From: Ornithinimicrobium sediminis
GTDB lineage: Bacteria > Actinomycetota > Actinomycetes > Actinomycetales > Dermatophilaceae
Direction of reading: 5' to 3'
DNA length: 64,000 bases
NCBI RefSeq assembly: GCF_021272345.1
Contig: NZ_JAJSDQ010000006.1
Coordinates: 124,001-188,000, forward strand
Shown here: positions 33,720 through 43,175 of the stretch, in pieces
Layout: every line of letters starts with the position of its first letter
How positions within the stretch are numbered: position 1 is the stretch's first letter
Made by a program: the position numbers and the translations under genes
The notes under the pieces: generated by a model
What the model was told of the DNA's origin: nothing
Database searches by the model: none
What the model saw: the letters and a program-made list of their open reading frames with translations, nothing else

Positions 33720-36700
33720 GCCTGCCGACCTTCGACATCGCCGCCCCGCTGCCCACCGGCACGACCCTGCTGGAGGCGAGCGCGGGCACCGGCAAGACGT
33801 GGACCATCGCGGCCCTGGTGACCCGGTTCGTGGCCGAGGGCGAGGCGACCCTGCCCGAGATGCTCGTGGTCACCTTCGGTCGCGCCGCCAGCCAGGAGCT
33901 GCGGGCCCGGGTGCGCGAGCAGCTCGTGGCGGCCGAGCACGCCCTGCTGGACCCGCCCCCGGAGGCCGAGCGCGACGAGCTGGAACGGCTGCTCCTCGCG
34001 GCCGAGGCGCCGGAGCGGGCACGACGGCTGGCGCGCCTGCGCGAGGCGCTCACCGGCTTCGACGCGGCCACCATCGCCACGACCCACCAGTTCTGCCAGA
34101 TGGTGCTGCGCAGCCTGGGGGTGGCCGGTGACACCGAGAGCGACGCCCAGCTGGTGGAGGACCTCGACGACCTGCTCGTCGAGGTGGTCGACGACCTCTA
34201 CCTGAGGGGGTTCGTCGCCGACGACCAGGAGCCGGTCTTCAGCCGCGGCGAGGCGCTCACCATCGCGCGCACCGCGGTCGACGACAGCGCCGCCGCGCTG
34301 GCACCGGTGAGCGCCGAGCCGCACTCGGAGGCCGGGCGGCGGGTCCGCTTCGCCGAGGCCGTCCGAGCCGAGATGGAGCGACGCAAGCGACGGCTCGGGG
34401 TGCTGCACTACCAGGACCTGCTGTCCCAGCTCGCCGACGCCCTCGCGGCGCCGGACTCCCCCGCCCGCGACCGTATGCGGCGTCGGTGGCGGGTGGTCCT
34501 CGTCGACGAGTTCCAGGACACCGACCCCGTGCAGTGGCAGGTGCTCGACCGGGCCTTCACCGGTCACGCCCGGATGGTGCTGATCGGTGACCCGAAGCAG
34601 GCGATCTACGCCTTCCGCGGCGGCGACGTCGTCACCTACCTGCGCGCGGCGCGGACCGCCGGGACCCGGATGACGCTGGGCACCAACCACCGCAGCGACG
34701 GTCCTCTCGTCGACAGCCTCCAGCGGGTGCTCGAGGGCGCGGCACTCGGCGACCCGGAGATCACGGTGCGCCCGGTGCAGGCCCGGCACACGACCTCACG
34801 GCTGCGCGGGGCGCCGTGCGACGAGCCGCTGCGCCTGCGCATCGTGCACCGCGAGCACCTGGGCGTCTCCCCGCGGGCCCGCTCGGTGACCGTCGGACCC
34901 GTGCGGGAGCACGTCGCCCGTGACGCCGCCACCGACATCGCCCGGCTCGTCGCTTCCGGCGCCACCTTCTGCGGCCGTCCGCTGCAGCCCCGGCACGTGG
35001 CGGTGCTGGCCCACCGCGGCCGCGACCTGGCGCGGATGCAGGGCGCACTGGCGGAGGTCGGCATCCCCTCGGTCGTCGCCGGGGGTGGCAGCGTCTTCAC
35101 GACCCGTGCGGCCACCGAGTGGCTCACGCTCCTGGAGGGGCTCTGCGCCCCGCACCGCTCCGTGCGCACCCGTGCCGCCGCGCTGACCTGCCTGGTCGGG
35201 CTCACCGTCGAGCAGCTCGACGAGGGCGGCGACCGGCTCGACGACACCCTGGCCGGTGACCTGCGCGACCTCGCCGACATCTGCGAGCGACGCGGTGTCG
35301 CGGCGGTGCTCGAGCACGCCACCATCCACGGCCTGGCCCAGCGGGTGCTGGCCACCGAGGGCGGCGAGCGGCTGCTCACCGACCTGCGGCACGTCGGCCA
35401 GCTGCTGCACGACGCCGGCACCCAGGGGCCGATGGGCCTGGTGGCCCTCACCGAGTGGCTGCGTGCGCAGATGGACGACGACACCCCGGGCGGGGCGAGC
35501 GCGCGCACCCGCCGGCTCGACAGCGACGCCTCCGCCGTGCAGCTGGTGACCATCCACGGCAGCAAGGGCCTGCAGTACCCCGTGGTCTACCTGCCGTTCA
35601 TGACCGACCGGCACGTCGGCACCCCCCGCATCCCCCTCTTCCACGGCCCGGAGCCCGAGCAGACCCGCACCATCGACGTCGGTGGTCCGCACGGCCCGGA
35701 GTGGGAGGCGTCCGTCGAGGCCGACCAGCGCGAGGACGCCGGGGAGTCGCTGCGCCTGCTCTACGTCGCGATGACCCGTGCCCAGTCGCAGGTCGTCACC
35801 TGGTGGGCCCCCAGCACCCGCAACACACCCACCTCCTCGCTGCACCGCCTGCTCGTGGGCCGGGCACCCGGGGAGGCCGAGGTGCCCGACACCGTCGAGG
35901 TGCCCCCGGACGAGGACGCCGTGCGCGTGCTGTGCCGCTGGTCCGCCGGCGCCCGGGCCGGGGTGCACATCGAGTTCGCCGACATCGCCGTCCCCCCTGC
36001 GCCGCCGGCCCGTGACGACGCCTCCGAGCTCTCCGTCCGCGACTTCGACCGGCAGGTCGACACCACGTGGCGGCGCACGTCCTACACCGCGCTCAGCCGC
36101 CCGGCCGAGACCGGCCCGGGCGACGCCGGCGGCGTCGGCAGCGAGCCGGAGGTGGAGCCGCGCCAGGACGAGCCGGACGCGACCGAACCGGTGCGCGACG
36201 ACGTGCTGCCCGGCCTGGCGCTGCCGGGCGCCGAGGTGCCCTCGCCGATGGCCGACCTGCCGGTGGGGGCGACCTTCGGCTCCCTGGTCCACGCAGTGCT
36301 GGAGCACACCGACCCGGGCGCCGCCGACCTGCGCGCCGAGCTGCTGGAGCACATCGGCGAGCAGCTGGTGTGGTGGCCGGTGGACCTGGGCCCCGGCGGC
36401 CCGGAGGCACTGGCCGACGCGCTGGTGCAGGTGTGCGACACCCCGCTCGGCCCGCTCGCCCCCGGCGCCACGCTGCGCGGGGTGGGCCGGGGCGACCGGC
36501 TCTGCGAGCTGGACTTCGAGCTGCCCCTGGCCGGGGGCGACGACACGGCCTACGTGGCCGACCACGTGAGCCTCGGCGACCTGCGCCCGCTGCTGCTGCA
36601 GCACCTCCCGGCGGGCGACCCGGTGCGGGGCTGGGCAGACGCGCTGCGCCGTCCCGAGCTGGCCGGCCAGGCGCTGCGGGGCTACCTCACCGGGTCCGTC

Positions 36701-37069
36701 GACGTCGTGCTGCGCACCGGCGGGCGCTACCTCGTCGTGGACTACAAGACCAACTGGCTCGGCCCGGCCGACGAGCCGCTCACCGCGGCCGCCTACCGTC
36801 CGGAGGCCCTGGCCGAGGCGATGGGCCACTCCAGCTACCCGCTGCAGGCGCTGCTGTATGCCGTGGTAGCGCACCGGTTCCTGCGGTGGCGGCTGCCGGG
36901 CTACGACCCGCGCCGGCACCTCGGCGGCGTGCTCTACCTCTACGTCCGCGGCATGTGCGGGCCCACCACCCCGGTGGTCGACGGGCAGCCCTGCGGGGTG
37001 TTCTCGTGGCGGCCTCCGGTGGCCCTGGTGCAGGCGGTCTCCGACCTGCTGGACGGAGGACGGACATGA
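33716..37069 (+). CDS. recB: Exodeoxyribonuclease V subunit beta (RecB), 1117 aa
   Basis: UvrD-type 3'-5' helicase with C-terminal nuclease. Walker A is ASAGTGKT (21-28). Motif II VLVDEFQDTDP, motif III IGDPKQAIYAFRGGD, motif V TIHGSKGLQYPVVYLP and motif VI LLYVAMTRAQ follow. The nuclease shows H in FGSLVHAVLEH, D996 (GSVDVVL), D1009 and K1011 (VVDYKTN), so the active site is intact. GTG 33716 overlaps the recC stop and its own TGA overlaps the recD ATG. Its length is close to the shorter actinobacterial RecB. Confidence 0.94.
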   Translation: MSLPTFDIAAPLPTGTTLLEASAGTGKTWTIAALVTRFVAEGEATLPEMLVVTFGRAASQELRARVREQLVAAEHALLDPPPEAERDELERLLLAAEAPERARRLARLREALTGFDAATIATTHQFCQMVLRSLGVAGDTESDAQLVEDLDDLLVEVVDDLYLRGFVADDQEPVFSRGEALTIARTAVDDSAAALAPVSAEPHSEAGRRVRFAEAVRAEMERRKRRLGVLHYQDLLSQLADALAAPDSPARDRMRRRWRVVLVDEFQDTDPVQWQVLDRAFTGHARMVLIGDPKQAIYAFRGGDVVTYLRAARTAGTRMTLGTNHRSDGPLVDSLQRVLEGAALGDPEITVRPVQARHTTSRLRGAPCDEPLRLRIVHREHLGVSPRARSVTVGPVREHVARDAATDIARLVASGATFCGRPLQPRHVAVLAHRGRDLARMQGALAEVGIPSVVAGGGSVFTTRAATEWLTLLEGLCAPHRSVRTRAAALTCLVGLTVEQLDEGGDRLDDTLAGDLRDLADICERRGVAAVLEHATIHGLAQRVLATEGGERLLTDLRHVGQLLHDAGTQGPMGLVALTEWLRAQMDDDTPGGASARTRRLDSDASAVQLVTIHGSKGLQYPVVYLPFMTDRHVGTPRIPLFHGPEPEQTRTIDVGGPHGPEWEASVEADQREDAGESLRLLYVAMTRAQSQVVTWWAPSTRNTPTSSLHRLLVGRAPGEAEVPDTVEVPPDEDAVRVLCRWSAGARAGVHIEFADIAVPPAPPARDDASELSVRDFDRQVDTTWRRTSYTALSRPAETGPGDAGGVGSEPEVEPRQDEPDATEPVRDDVLPGLALPGAEVPSPMADLPVGATFGSLVHAVLEHTDPGAADLRAELLEHIGEQLVWWPVDLGPGGPEALADALVQVCDTPLGPLAPGATLRGVGRGDRLCELDFELPLAGGDDTAYVADHVSLGDLRPLLLQHLPAGDPVRGWADALRRPELAGQALRGYLTGSVDVVLRTGGRYLVVDYKTNWLGPADEPLTAAAYRPEALAEAMGHSSYPLQALLYAVVAHRFLRWRLPGYDPRRHLGGVLYLYVRGMCGPTTPVVDGQPCGVFSWRPPVALVQAVSDLLDGGRT

Positions 37070-38889
37070 CCATGGTCACCGCCGCGCGCGCGTTCGAGCC
37101 GCTGGGCCCGCACGACCGCCGGCTCGCCCGCTCCGCCACCGGGGTGCTCGGCGAGCTCAACCGGGCGGGGCTGCTCACCGCCGCCGACGTGCACGTCGCC
37201 GGCACGCTCGCCCGGCTGGGCCACGAGCAGGACGAGCAGGTGGTGCTGGCGGCGGCCCTGGCCACCCGCGCGGTGCGCGAGGGCTCGGTGTGCGTCGACC
37301 TGTCCCGCGTCGCAGAGCTGGACGCCGACGTCGCCTGGCCCGAGCCGGGGCCGTGGCTGGAGCGGGTGCGCGACAGCGCCCTGGCCCGGCGCGGCGTGCT
37401 GCTCGTCGACCTCGACCTGGTCTACCTGCAGCGCTACCACCACCAGGAGGTGCAGGTCTGCGCCGACCTGCGCGCCCGGGGCCTGCAGCCGGCACCGCCG
37501 GTGGACCACGACCTGCTGGGCGAGGGCCTGGACCGCGTCTTCCCCGGTGAGGGGTATGCCGAGCAGCGCGCAGCGGCCCAGGCGGCGGTCTGCTCCTGGA
37601 CGACCGTGCTCACCGGCGGCCCGGGCACCGGCAAGACGACCACCGTCGCCGGGGTGCTCGTGCTGCTGGCGGTGCAGCACGGCTCGACCGGCCGGCCGCT
37701 GCGGGTGGCGCTCGCGGCCCCCACCGGCAAGGCCGCGGCCCGGCTGCAGGAGGCCGTCACCGAGGCGCTGGAGGGCATCCTGCGCGCGGACCTGCCCGCC
37801 GCACAGCGCCTGGCACCCGAGCAGCGTGCCCTCGTCGAGCCGCTGCGCGAGGTGCAGGCCTCGACGCTGCACCGGCTGCTGGGGCGTCGTCCGGGCAGCT
37901 CCACCCGCTTCCGCCACGACCGCAGCGACCGGCTGCCGCACGACGTGGTCGTCGTCGACGAGAGCTCGATGATGTCGCTGACCATGACGGCCCGGCTCCT
38001 GGAGGCGGTCCGTCCCCAGGCCCGTCTGCTGCTCGTCGGCGACCCGGACCAGCTGGTGTCCATCGACGCCGGCGCGGTGCTCGCCGACCTCGTCGCCGGG
38101 CTGCAGGAGAGCGACCCCGCCGGTGCCCCGGCGTGCGTGGCGCGGCTGCGGACCGTGCACCGCTTCGGGCACCGCATCGGCGCCCTCGCCCAGGCGCTGC
38201 GTGAGGGCGACGCCGACGAGGTCGTCACGGTGCTGCGCGACGGAGGCGGGGAGGTGGACCTCCTCGAGGAGGACGACCCCACGGCGCGGCTGCGCGGGCC
38301 GCTGACCCGGCGGGCTCTCGCCCTGCGGGAGGCCGCCCTGTCCGGTGACGAGACGGCTGCGCTGGCCGCTCTCGACCAGCAGCGGCTGCTCTGCGCCCAC
38401 CGCGACGGACCGCACGGCGTGCGCACCTGGAACCAGCACGTCGAGCAGTGGGTGACCGAGACGACCGGCGACGGCCTCTGGGACCCGATGTACCCCGGCC
38501 GCCCGCTGCTGGTGACCGCCAACGACTACGGCCTCGCGCTGTTCAACGGTGACACCGGGGTCGTGGTCCGCGGCGAGGACGGCGGGACGCACGCGGTGTT
38601 CGCCGGGCCCGACGGCCTGCGCCGGCTGGCGGTGAGCCGGCTCGCGGACGTCGACACCATGCACGCCATGACGATCCACAAGGCCCAGGGCAGCCAGGCC
38701 CGCGAGGTCGTCGTGCTGCTGCCTGACGAGGACTCGCTGCTGCTCACCCGTGAGCTGCTCTACACCGCCGTGACCCGCGCCCAGGAGCGCGTCGTGGTGG
38801 TGGGGTCCGAGGCGGTCGTGCGGGCAGCGGTCGACCGCCAGGTGCGCCGCGCCAGCGGCCTGCGCCGCCGGATCGTCACGCCGGGGTGA
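37066..38889 (+). CDS. recD: Exodeoxyribonuclease V subunit alpha (RecD), 607 aa
   Basis: SF1B 5'-3' helicase. Walker A is TGGPGTGKTTTVAG (about 182-195), motif II is VVVVDESSMMSL, motif III is LLLVGDPDQLVSIDAGAVL, and the late motif is TIHKAQGSQAREVVVLLP followed by LLYTAVTRAQERVVVV. The N-terminal RecD interaction domain is present. ATG 37066 overlaps the recB stop (ATGA). With RecB and RecC it forms the dual-motor complex that processes double-strand ends and degrades foreign linear DNA. Confidence 0.94.
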   Translation: MTMVTAARAFEPLGPHDRRLARSATGVLGELNRAGLLTAADVHVAGTLARLGHEQDEQVVLAAALATRAVREGSVCVDLSRVAELDADVAWPEPGPWLERVRDSALARRGVLLVDLDLVYLQRYHHQEVQVCADLRARGLQPAPPVDHDLLGEGLDRVFPGEGYAEQRAAAQAAVCSWTTVLTGGPGTGKTTTVAGVLVLLAVQHGSTGRPLRVALAAPTGKAAARLQEAVTEALEGILRADLPAAQRLAPEQRALVEPLREVQASTLHRLLGRRPGSSTRFRHDRSDRLPHDVVVVDESSMMSLTMTARLLEAVRPQARLLLVGDPDQLVSIDAGAVLADLVAGLQESDPAGAPACVARLRTVHRFGHRIGALAQALREGDADEVVTVLRDGGGEVDLLEEDDPTARLRGPLTRRALALREAALSGDETAALAALDQQRLLCAHRDGPHGVRTWNQHVEQWVTETTGDGLWDPMYPGRPLLVTANDYGLALFNGDTGVVVRGEDGGTHAVFAGPDGLRRLAVSRLADVDTMHAMTIHKAQGSQAREVVVLLPDEDSLLLTRELLYTAVTRAQERVVVVGSEAVVRAAVDRQVRRASGLRRRIVTPG

Positions 38890-38893
38890 GCCC

Positions 38894-38933
38894 GGCGCGA
38901 CGCTCCTGAGGCCGGCGCGGCGCTCCTGAGGCA
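38894..38933. repeat. Tandem 20-bp repeat after recD
   Basis: Two 20-bp copies, CCGGCGCG(A/G)CGCTCCTGAGG, lie head to tail between the recD stop and the convergent protease stop and differ at one base. They do not form a strong hairpin. Confidence 0.6.
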
Positions 38934-38945
38934 CGCAGCAGCGGG

Positions 38946-41324
38946 TCAGCGTCGCGGCGTCGTCACGTAGACGACGCCCGAGGCGGCCTCGCCGCTGTCG
39001 TTCCACGCCAGCACCCGGTAGCCGTAGGTCGTGTTCGCCCTGAGCCCGCGGTCGTCGTACGAGGTGCTGTCGGCTCCGGGCGCGCCCACCTGCGTGAACG
39101 ACGTGCACCCTGCCCCGGTGCACCGCTCGACGCGGAAGCCGCTCTCGTCGGTGGCGGTGTCGGTCCAGGTCACGCTGACCTTGTTCTTGGCGGTGGCCTG
39201 CGCGGTGACGTCGGTCGGCGCCGAGGGGGCCGACGGCGGCGGGGGCGGTGCGGCCTCGGTGGTCGCGCTCACCGGCCCGGCCCAGGCCGAGGCGCCGACG
39301 TCGTTGAACGCGCTCACCCGGTAGCGGTACGTCGTCCCCGCGCCCAGCCCGGTGTCGGTGAAGGAGGAGACATCCGCCCCGACGGTGCCCACCTCATTGA
39401 AGCCGGTGCACGCGGCCCCCTCGCACCGCTCGACCCGGAAGCCGGTCTCGTTGTCGGCGGTGTCGGTCCAGGAGAGGTCCACGGTGCTGGTCGTCACACC
39501 GGAGGCCGTCAGCGCGGTCGGGGCGGAGGGCTCCGTGTCCGGCGGGGGCGGCGGGGGCGGTGGCTCGGACGTGCCGGACCCGGCGAACACCGAGGCGGCG
39601 AAGGCGCCGGACCCGGAGAAGGACTCCACGCGCAAGGTCCAGGTGCCGGCTGCGGCACTCGGCACGCCCAGGGTCTCGAACCTGCCCGGGGCCGCGCAGT
39701 TGCCGTTGGTCGCCTCGAGCATGCAGCGGCTGACGGCGACGACCGTGCCGGCCGGGTCGACGAGGTAGGCGTCCAGGTCGGGTGCCCACTCGTAGCCGAA
39801 CCAGCACACCGTGCCGAGCCAGAGCGCGCACTGGGCCGCGCCGTTGGTCGTCTGCATCGTCACGCCGAGCGGCTCGCCGGCGACGGCGACCTCGAACGGG
39901 TAGTCCCGGACGGCCCCCGAGCCGACCGACCCCTCGAGGAGGGTGTGCGCCGGCCACGGCGCTGTGGCCGCGGCGGTGCCCTGCAGCGCCGCGAGGAAGG
40001 CTCTGGCGTCCACGAGGCCGTGGCCCCACTCGTTGTCGGGGCCGGCGGTGCCGGCGTCGCGGGCCGACGCCTGCAGTGCGCTCTTGACCTGCGCAGGTGT
40101 GGCACCGGGCTCGGCCTCCAGACCCAGGGCCACGACCCCGGCCACGAAGGGCGTCGCCATCGAGGTGCCGGAGTAGGCGACATAGGAGCTGGTGGTGTTG
40201 GCCTGTGCGGCGACCACGCTCATGCCCGGGCCGACGAGGTCGGGCTTGAGCGCGGCCTGCGGGTTGGTGGTCGGCCCGCGGCTGGAGAAGCCGGCCAGGT
40301 AGAGGCCGTCGTCGGTGTCCAGGCCGCCGGCCATCCGGGAGTAGTCGGAGGCGGCTCCGACCGTGACCACGTGCGTGGCCACGCCGGGCGAGGAGACCGT
40401 GCCCGGCGCGTCGCCGGAGTTGCCGGCGGCGACCACGACGACCTTGCCCGCGGCCACCGCGGCGTCGGCCGCCTGGCTGCCCGCGTCGGCACCGTCGCCA
40501 CCCGGGCTCCCGAGCGACATCGAGATGACGTGCACGTCGGCGCGTCCGGCACACCACTCGATGGCGGCGGCGACGTCGGAGTCCGCGCCGCTGCCTGCGG
40601 AGCTGAGCACCTTGGCGCCGATGAGCCAAGCGTCGCCGGCCACCCCGCCGTAGTCGGCGGCCGCGGCCGAGCCCGTGCCGTCGCCGGCGGCGATGCCGGC
40701 CACGTGCGTGCCGTGACCGTGGTCGTCGTAGGGCTCGGCGCGGCCGTTGACCCAGTCGTTCCAGCCGACGACGCGACCCGACAGCTGCTCGTGGCCGGGG
40801 TCGATGCCGGTGTCGATGACACAGATGCCGACGCCGCTGCCGTCCAGCACGCCGTCGCCCGGCGCCACCGCCACCCGCGCTGCGTCGACGCCGTAGTCCC
40901 GGTCGCCTGCCGCGTCGGCCGTCCGGGCCACCCCGTCGAGCTCGACCCGGGTCACCCCGGGGATCCTCGCCAGCGCCGTCACCTGACCCGCGGTCACCGA
41001 GCCGGAGAAGGCCGGGATGGTCGCGTAGGTGTGGTCCACGGTGAAGGACCGGGCGGCGCGCCGGGCCTCGCTGGGCGTGGTGCCCTGCACGATGACGTCC
41101 ACGCGCTCACCCGGGCCCAGCTCGTCGAGCGCGGCCTCGAGGTCGTCGGCGACCCGGTCCCCGTCCGTGTCGCCCTTGCCGGGCTCGTGGCCCTGCGCAT
41201 GAGCCGGTGGGGCGGCGGGACCGTCCGGGTCCGGTGCGGCGACGACGGTGGCCGGAAGCGCCGTCCCCGCCAGCACCGCGGCGGTGGCTGACCCGGTGAC
41301 GAGCAGACGCAGAAGACGGGACAT
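38946..41324 (-). CDS. Secreted subtilisin-like serine protease (S8) with two fibronectin type III domains, 792 aa
   Basis: A signal peptide (1-30) is followed by an inhibitor I9-like propeptide (about 72-135). The catalytic domain has D171 (CVIDTGID), H204 (DDHGHGTHVAG), oxyanion N302 (VAAGNSGD) and S388 (GTSMATPFVAG). A C-terminal P-domain-like beta region follows (DYPFEVAVAG, TWTLRVESFSGSG). After a Pro run come two FN3 domains (about 610-700 and 705-790) sharing GFRVERC and RYRVSAFND/GYRVLAWND motifs. It is an extracellular endopeptidase. A near-perfect CRP/GlxR site lies 46 bases upstream. Confidence 0.92.
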   Translation of the reverse strand: MSRLLRLLVTGSATAAVLAGTALPATVVAAPDPDGPAAPPAHAQGHEPGKGDTDGDRVADDLEAALDELGPGERVDVIVQGTTPSEARRAARSFTVDHTYATIPAFSGSVTAGQVTALARIPGVTRVELDGVARTADAAGDRDYGVDAARVAVAPGDGVLDGSGVGICVIDTGIDPGHEQLSGRVVGWNDWVNGRAEPYDDHGHGTHVAGIAAGDGTGSAAAADYGGVAGDAWLIGAKVLSSAGSGADSDVAAAIEWCAGRADVHVISMSLGSPGGDGADAGSQAADAAVAAGKVVVVAAGNSGDAPGTVSSPGVATHVVTVGAASDYSRMAGGLDTDDGLYLAGFSSRGPTTNPQAALKPDLVGPGMSVVAAQANTTSSYVAYSGTSMATPFVAGVVALGLEAEPGATPAQVKSALQASARDAGTAGPDNEWGHGLVDARAFLAALQGTAAATAPWPAHTLLEGSVGSGAVRDYPFEVAVAGEPLGVTMQTTNGAAQCALWLGTVCWFGYEWAPDLDAYLVDPAGTVVAVSRCMLEATNGNCAAPGRFETLGVPSAAAGTWTLRVESFSGSGAFAASVFAGSGTSEPPPPPPPPDTEPSAPTALTASGVTTSTVDLSWTDTADNETGFRVERCEGAACTGFNEVGTVGADVSSFTDTGLGAGTTYRYRVSAFNDVGASAWAGPVSATTEAAPPPPPSAPSAPTDVTAQATAKNKVSVTWTDTATDESGFRVERCTGAGCTSFTQVGAPGADSTSYDDRGLRANTTYGYRVLAWNDSGEAASGVVYVTTPRR

Positions 41325-41369
41325 GGCTGGACCCCTTCACAGCTCCCCGAGATCCCCGATCGCGCGCCC

Positions 41370-41385
41370 AGTGACGCACATCACA
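41370..41385. promoter_or_regulatory. CRP/GlxR-like operator, AGTGA-N6-TCACA
   Basis: One mismatch to TGTGA-N6-TCACA, centred about 53 bases upstream of the S8 protease start. With the perfect site at 21834 it suggests cAMP-linked control of secreted proteins. Confidence 0.5.
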
Positions 41386-41432
41386 GGCTAGGGCCGGGAG
41401 ACCGCGCACCGGAAGGGGTCCGGGCGACGAAG

Positions 41433-41744
41433 TCAGCCGTTGACGTAACTGTCGCAGTGGTCGAGGTCGCCCGGCGAGCCCTTGACGAAGACGACCGGCT
41501 CGCCCTGCCGGGTGCCGGCCTGGCCGAGGTGGACGTTGACATGCAGCGGGTGCTTCCGGTTCTCGGCGAACTCGTCGGCGTGCGGCAGCTGGACGTACTG
41601 CTCGCCGCCCTGGGCGGCGAGCACGACGCACTGCCCGTTGCCGAGCACCCTGACGTGGGTGTGGTCGGCCTGTGCGGCGCCGGCGCCGGCGACCAGCAGG
41701 AGCCCGGACAGGGCGGCGGCGGTGGAGATGCGGGTGACGGACAT
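41433..41744 (-). CDS. Small secreted protein, 103 aa
   Basis: ATG 41744 follows a GAGAGGA site. A signal peptide (ISTAAALSGLLLVAGAGAAQA) is cleaved before DHTHVRVLGNGQCVVL. The mature part of about 75 residues has two Cys (GQCVVL and DHCDSYVNG) likely to pair, and several His. I recognise it only as a conserved actinobacterial secreted hypothetical. No enzymatic motif is visible. It is 109 bases downstream of the protease start region but has its own start signals. It reads in the same direction as the protease. Confidence 0.75.
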   Translation of the reverse strand: MSVTRISTAAALSGLLLVAGAGAAQADHTHVRVLGNGQCVVLAAQGGEQYVQLPHADEFAENRKHPLHVNVHLGQAGTRQGEPVVFVKGSPGDLDHCDSYVNG

Positions 41745-41929
41745 GAGGACGTCCTCTCGTGGACCCGGCCGCCCGCGGTGGGCGCACCGGTGGTGGTGGC
41801 CGTTGAGCCTGGACCTGCTCATCGTCGACCCGCCGGCGCTCCTGTGCCACTCGTCGCGGCCGGGTCCCCGCGCCACCCCCGGGACCGGACGGTGCCTCGT
41901 GCGTCCCGCGACCGGCATCTGCCTGCCGC

Positions 41930-42430
41930 TCAGGTCCGCGGTGGCAGCCGGTGCAGGGTCACGTCGTCGACCCGTCCCTCGGTGACGCTGCAGGTCAGGT
42001 AGGTGCAGTGGGGCTGGCGACGGCGGTCGGTCGGCGAGCCGGGGTTGAGCAGGCGCAGGCCGTCGACCTCGGTGTCCCACGGGATGTGGCTGTGCCCGAA
42101 CACGAGCAGGTCGAGGTCGGGGTATGCCGCCCGCATCCGCTGCTCGCGCCGCTGGCGGGGCCCGGTCTCGTGGACGACCCCGAGGCGCACCCCTCCGACC
42201 ACCGCGGTGGCGACCTCCGGAAGCCGGCGGCGCAGCTCGGCACCGTCGTTGTTGCCGTGGACCGCCAGCAGGAGGCGCGAGCGGGCCTCGAGCTCGTCCA
42301 GCAGCTCCGGCACCACCCAGTCGCCGGCGTGCACCACGAGGTCGGCGCTCTCCACCTCGTCCCAGACCTGGCGCGGCATCTCCCGGGCACGCCGGGGCAC
42401 GTGGGTGTCGGCGACGAGCAGCAGGCGCAT
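41930..42430 (-). CDS. Metallophosphoesterase (YfcE/MJ0936-type), 166 aa
   Basis: The five calcineurin-like motifs are present: VADTH (D8, H10), HAGDW (D37), GNND (N60-N61, D62), VVHE (H87) and FGHSHIPW (H113, H115). The size matches small bacterial phosphodiesterases that hydrolyse bis-pNPP-like or cyclic nucleotide substrates. The physiological substrate is unknown. ATG 42430 shares its A with the upstream stop (TGATG), so it is coupled to the SRPBCC gene. Confidence 0.9.
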   Translation of the reverse strand: MRLLLVADTHVPRRAREMPRQVWDEVESADLVVHAGDWVVPELLDELEARSRLLLAVHGNNDGAELRRRLPEVATAVVGGVRLGVVHETGPRQRREQRMRAAYPDLDLLVFGHSHIPWDTEVDGLRLLNPGSPTDRRRQPHCTYLTCSVTEGRVDDVTLHRLPPRT

Positions 42431-43119
42431 CAGCCCAGTGTCGCCCAGGCCGCCTCGGCGCGCTCCTTGATGCCCAGCAGCATCCGGCGCTCCATCACGA
42501 AGTGGACCGGGCCCAGGGCCCACTTGTTCATCAGCAGCCCCAGCGGGGTCGGCTCGAAGTCGCTCTGGAAGCGGACGACGAGCCGGCTGCGGTCGCCGGC
42601 CACCGGGCGCAGCAGGAAGGTCCACGCGGGGTACGGCATACCGGCCGCGAGCGCCTCCTCGCGAGGCATGCCGGCGCCGAGCAGCAGCAGGGAGGGCGGC
42701 TCGAGGCGCAGCACCGTCATCGACAGGTCGGGCTCGGTGCCCTCGGGCACCAGCCGCACGGTGTCGCCGACCGCCAGGTCCTGCAGCGCCGGGTCGATGT
42801 GGTCGGCGCTGCGGATATCCAGGCCCATCAGGTTCTCCAGCCAGTCGTAGCTGTAGAGCCCGCCGCGGCCCTGGCCCAGCTGCACCAGCCACGGCCAGAC
42901 CTGCCCGGGTGGGACGTCGATGGTGACGGCGTGGGTCGTGCGGTAGCGCGGCTCGCCGACCACGTCGTCACCGGGCAGGCTCTCCCCCGCCTCCTGGGCG
43001 GTGGCGCCCCAGGTCGTCATGGCCGGCCACCGGGACAGGCCGTAGGCCGCCGCGCCGGCGACGGCCACCACCCCTGCGGTCGCGACGGCACCGGCGGCCA
43101 GGACCCGTGTGTGCTCCAT
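42430..43119 (-). CDS. SRPBCC family protein with N-terminal membrane anchor, 229 aa
   Basis: An N-terminal helix (RVLAAGAVATAGVVAVAGAA) anchors the protein. The SRPBCC/START-like domain follows: VTIDVPPGQVWPWLVQLGQG, GGLYSYDWLENLMGLDI and PAWTFLLRPVAGDRSRLVVR. These segments are typical of the polyketide-cyclase-like group next to membrane proteins in actinobacteria. It may bind a hydrophobic ligand. TACGGT ends 6 bases before ATG 43119, so this gene and the phosphoesterase probably form a two-gene leaderless operon. Confidence 0.82.
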   Translation of the reverse strand: MEHTRVLAAGAVATAGVVAVAGAAAYGLSRWPAMTTWGATAQEAGESLPGDDVVGEPRYRTTHAVTIDVPPGQVWPWLVQLGQGRGGLYSYDWLENLMGLDIRSADHIDPALQDLAVGDTVRLVPEGTEPDLSMTVLRLEPPSLLLLGAGMPREEALAAGMPYPAWTFLLRPVAGDRSRLVVRFQSDFEPTPLGLLMNKWALGPVHFVMERRMLLGIKERAEAAWATLG

Positions 43120-43125
43120 ACCCGG

Positions 43126-43131
43126 ACCGTA
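43126..43131 (-). promoter_or_regulatory. Candidate -10 box (TACGGT) for the SRPBCC/phosphoesterase operon
   Basis: TACGGT ends 6 bases before ATG 43119 and no ribosome-binding site lies between, supporting a leaderless transcript and this start. Confidence 0.5.
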
Positions 43132-43175
43132 GGCAGGGGCGGCAGCGAGCCGGTAGGGGCCTTGGTCCCGGGCGC

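Noticed and set aside
41761-41867. 10-bp inverted repeat GGACCCGGCC / GGCCGGGTCC 87 bases apart between the small secreted protein and phosphoesterase genes
   Set aside because: The loop is too long for a terminator, and GC-only 10-mers recur by chance in such DNA.
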